From Alkalihalophilus pseudofirmus OF4 (GTDB taxonomy: Bacteria > Bacillota > Bacilli > Bacillales > Bacillaceae_D), in NCBI RefSeq assembly GCF_000005825.2, contig NC_013791.2:2046001-2110000 (forward strand): 64,000 bases of DNA. Reading direction: 5' to 3'. Position 1 is the first letter of the stretch, and every line of letters begins with the position of its first letter. This document shows, one piece after another, positions 62,301-64,000 of this stretch. The notes beneath the pieces are model-generated. The model saw nothing but the letters and a program-made list of their open reading frames with translations, was not told the origin of the DNA and did not search any database. Both the position numbers and the translations under genes were made by a program.

Positions 62301-62390
62301 AATTTGAAAAAATGATTAAGTTCCTTTATAATACTGAACTTGTGTGAGCCAAATTAACTAAGAAATATTAAATATAAAAGGAGTGGTTCG

Positions 62391-62909
62391 GTGGTACTCG
62401 CAACTCTCACGACTGATGAAGTCAAAGAGCCAGAGGAGCTGCAAAAAGAATTAAATGATTTGGAGTTTCAAATGTTCCGGATGCAAGAAAATTTGAAACA
62501 AATTGCTAAACGGTGGCAGGTACTCGGCATCGAGCAGACCAAAGAAGAAAAATGGGTGATTGTGTACATCTTAGATGATGGAGCTCAGTGTAAAATTATG
62601 CTCAATGAATGTGACTCTGCCTTTAGAGGGGTCTGGGATTTTTCAATTCAAGCCACATATGCAGATGATCATACGATCCACATCGGTGATATAAAAGGGG
62701 AAGAAAACAAAGGATATGGTTCGATCTGCATGAATTACTTAAAAAACCATGCCATGGATCAAAATGTTCAATACATTACCGGTGATATCGCACAACGCGA
62801 TTGGGGTCATCTTGACAGACTCATCCATTTTTATGAAAAGCATCATTTTGATGTAGAAGTAGATCATCAAGACAAATCTGGAGACCTTATATGGAATCCA
62901 GCTTCATAA
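62391..62909 (+). CDS. GNAT-like protein
   Basis: 172 residues. GTG start with AAGGAG 8 bases upstream. An N-terminal coiled segment (ELQKELNDLEFQMFRMQENLKQ) precedes a GNAT-like half: IHIGDIKGEENKGYGSICMNYLKNHA (acetyl-CoA loop NKGYGS) and LIHFYEKHHFDV. Substrate unknown; the first GNAT strand region is weak, so activity is uncertain. Confidence 0.68.
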   Translation: MVLATLTTDEVKEPEELQKELNDLEFQMFRMQENLKQIAKRWQVLGIEQTKEEKWVIVYILDDGAQCKIMLNECDSAFRGVWDFSIQATYADDHTIHIGDIKGEENKGYGSICMNYLKNHAMDQNVQYITGDIAQRDWGHLDRLIHFYEKHHFDVEVDHQDKSGDLIWNPAS

Positions 62910-62949
62910 TGATCAGGTGAACAGTACTAACTCCCCGCTTACTGAATAT

Positions 62950-63076
62950 GTTGATTTACGCTGCAGGCACACGCTTTCCGCGGGCGGTCCGGGAGCTTCC
63001 TCGTCACTACGCTCCTGTGGGATCTCCCCTGGCCACGCGCATCCCGCAGGAGTCGGTGCCTTCCGCTACAATCAAC
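62950..63076 (+). repeat. Module A copy 4 (solo)
   Basis: 127 bp, GTTGATTTACGCTGCAGGCA to ACAATCAAC, without spacer or module B. It lies between convergent genes; the rest of this gap shows only a weak GCTAGCG/CGCTAGC inverted repeat at about 63145-63178. Confidence 0.88.
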
Positions 63077-63204
63077 GAGCGTCAAAAGAAGTTGATATTT
63101 AAACGTATAAATAAGCAGTCTTTTTTCCAAATAATATAAGCATGCTAGCGGTTATAATAGGCGAATAGGAACGCTAGCGTATTCTTGCAATTATCACAAC
63201 TTCT

Positions 63205-63528
63205 TTAATGCTTCACCTCAAAATACCCCCTGAGCACCTGGCTCAAATAATCAAGCGGAGTCGTTTCAACCTGTCCATATCCCCTTTGTGTATAAAGGTG
63301 AGTTGCATTCGGGAGCTCTCTTTTTAACTGTTTTCTTAATTTCTCGCCCGCCTCATCTGCATCAACTAAAATGTATACATCTTGATCTTCAAAAGGAAGG
63401 ATTAATTGTTCAAGCTTTTCATCGCTCAGGGTCCCATACGTACAAACGATATCAATGGATTCATTTAATACTTTCTTCACTCGTTTGCGGTCATTCGTCC
63501 CTTCAACGATCAAAATTTTCTCCTCCAT
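63205..63528 (-). CDS. Small Toprim-domain protein
   Basis: 107 residues, almost only a Toprim fold: KILIVEGTNDRKRVKKVL (metal Glu), VCTYGTLSDEKLEQLI, and DxD (YILVDADEAGEKLRKQLKREL), as in primase and RNase M5 relatives such as YusF. ATG 63528 is preferred; a GTG at 63537 sits on the ribosome site. Nucleic-acid role likely, exact task unknown. Confidence 0.83.
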   Translation of the reverse strand: MEEKILIVEGTNDRKRVKKVLNESIDIVCTYGTLSDEKLEQLILPFEDQDVYILVDADEAGEKLRKQLKRELPNATHLYTQRGYGQVETTPLDYLSQVLRGYFEVKH

Positions 63529-63680
63529 GCTTCTCACACTCCTCAGGGCTTGTGTTATATCTTATTGATATGAGCGTATTATCTATATACTACTTATATT
63601 ACCCTTCGCAACACGGAATTTATCTCTTTTTACAGTACCATAGTCTTCCTTCTGCTGTCTTTATTCACCTCTATCTACCC

Positions 63681-63716
63681 TAAAAAAAGAACCATCCTGA
63701 CTGAAATCAGAATGGT
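63681..63716 (-). terminator. Terminator of right-edge gene
   Basis: ACCATCCTGA/TCAGAATGGT stem and T7 on the minus strand. Confidence 0.85.
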
Positions 63717-63727
63717 ACGTCCCTTAC

Positions 63728-64000
63728 TTATGGATGCACTGTTTCAAGCATAGCCAGCATGCTAGGAGCAACGCCTTCCTGTGCCTCTTTAGCAGGTAGA
63801 AAGACGGTCAATTGAAACAACTCCCCTTCTGCCTCTTTCGCCAAATGATAGATCGTCGTTCGCTCTCCACTAATCTCAACTGATTCCTTTAGGGCATATT
63901 GCAGGCCGCTCATTGGCAGGTCTTGAAGGTTTTCAATCTCTCCTTGGGCATGCTCTTCAATAGCACCCTTTAATTCCTCTGCCGAACCTTCATTCTTATG
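63728..64000 (-). CDS. Hypothetical protein, 5' end outside window
   Basis: The frame stays open to the right edge, so the internal ATG at 63913 is not the start. The visible 90 residues are acidic (NEGSAEELKGAIEEHAQGE) then beta-rich (SGERTTIYHLAKEAEGELFQ, LTVFLPAKEAQEG), ending in LETVHP. A terminator follows. Family not recognised. Confidence 0.6.
   Translation of the reverse strand, partial: HKNEGSAEELKGAIEEHAQGEIENLQDLPMSGLQYALKESVEISGERTTIYHLAKEAEGELFQLTVFLPAKEAQEGVAPSMLAMLETVHP

Noticed and set aside
62917-63139. Three overlapping ORFs of about 60 residues
   Set aside because: All run through the solo module A in different frames; non-coding repeat.
63728-63913. Complete 61-residue gene at the right edge
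   Set aside because: The frame continues without stop to base 64000.

Overview
The window looks like chromosomal DNA of an endospore-forming member of the Bacillaceae. It has low-to-moderate GC, strong AGGAGG-type ribosome sites, frequent TTG/GTG starts, many rho-independent hairpins, bacillithiol genes (yojF/bshB2), a HemAT aerotaxis receptor, two probable sigma-K promoters and the kamA-yod locus known from Bacillus. No rRNA, tRNA, insertion sequence, CRISPR array or prophage block was seen. The content is mostly housekeeping and metabolic, interspersed with non-coding repeats.

Layout: 1-2.9 kb holds a membrane protein (cut by the window edge) and two lipoproteins, one with a Met/His/Asp-rich metal-binding-like stretch. 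HemAT follows (3-4.3 kb), then a repeat-filled gap. At 5-9.3 kb a four-gene minus-strand operon (acyl-CoA dehydrogenase, CaiB-type CoA-transferase, thiolase, SDR dehydrogenase) forms a beta-oxidation-like set; it has a cre-like site at its start and a FadR-like palindrome buried in the terminator just upstream. At 9.4-19.6 kb are single genes: lipoprotein, LysM-CAP protein, glycosyltransferase, GNATs, HAD phosphatase, YebC-family regulator, DUF1349 protein, exoA.

At 19.7-27.9 kb lies the lysine 2,3-aminomutase locus: a sigma-54 enhancer-binding activator (KamR-like) and yodP, a terminator, a textbook -24/-12 sigma-54 promoter, then kamA-yokU-yodT-yodS-yodR-yodQ. Together these would turn lysine into beta-lysine and process its CoA-linked breakdown products. 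At 28.3-34 kb are a secreted M14 carboxypeptidase, a WrbA-type quinone reductase with three MhqR-like operators upstream, a DinG/YpvA helicase and AlaX. At 34.1-35.4 kb two tandem Cys/His/Lys-rich paralogues each carry a sigma-K-type promoter and are probably spore-coat proteins. proC-proB-proA (35.7-39 kb) is a complete glutamate-to-proline operon, but proB is broken by a -1 frame change at an A7 run that has exactly the phase of the A_AAA_AAG slippery heptamer.

From 39 to 64 kb come a Cys-rich 71-residue protein, a lipid kinase, DNA glycosylase, AcuI-type reductase, uroporphyrinogen-III synthase-like protein, PepF, a CDGSH protein, an unlisted 54-residue protein, two transporters, a BhlA-like holin, a heme-monooxygenase-like protein, an aminotransferase, a secreted lipase, a membrane-anchored trypsin-like protease, nicotinamidase, yojF-bshB2, a 5'-3' exonuclease, a Toprim protein and a truncated ORF at the right edge.

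Two families of non-coding structure stand out. (i) A composite of about 392 bp (a 127-bp module with GTTGAT/ATCAAC ends, a spacer, and a 116-118-bp module) occurs at three places, with a solo first module at a fourth. (ii) Three arrays of a degenerate TGCGYC unit with a regular 21-bp period each sit between two convergent genes.
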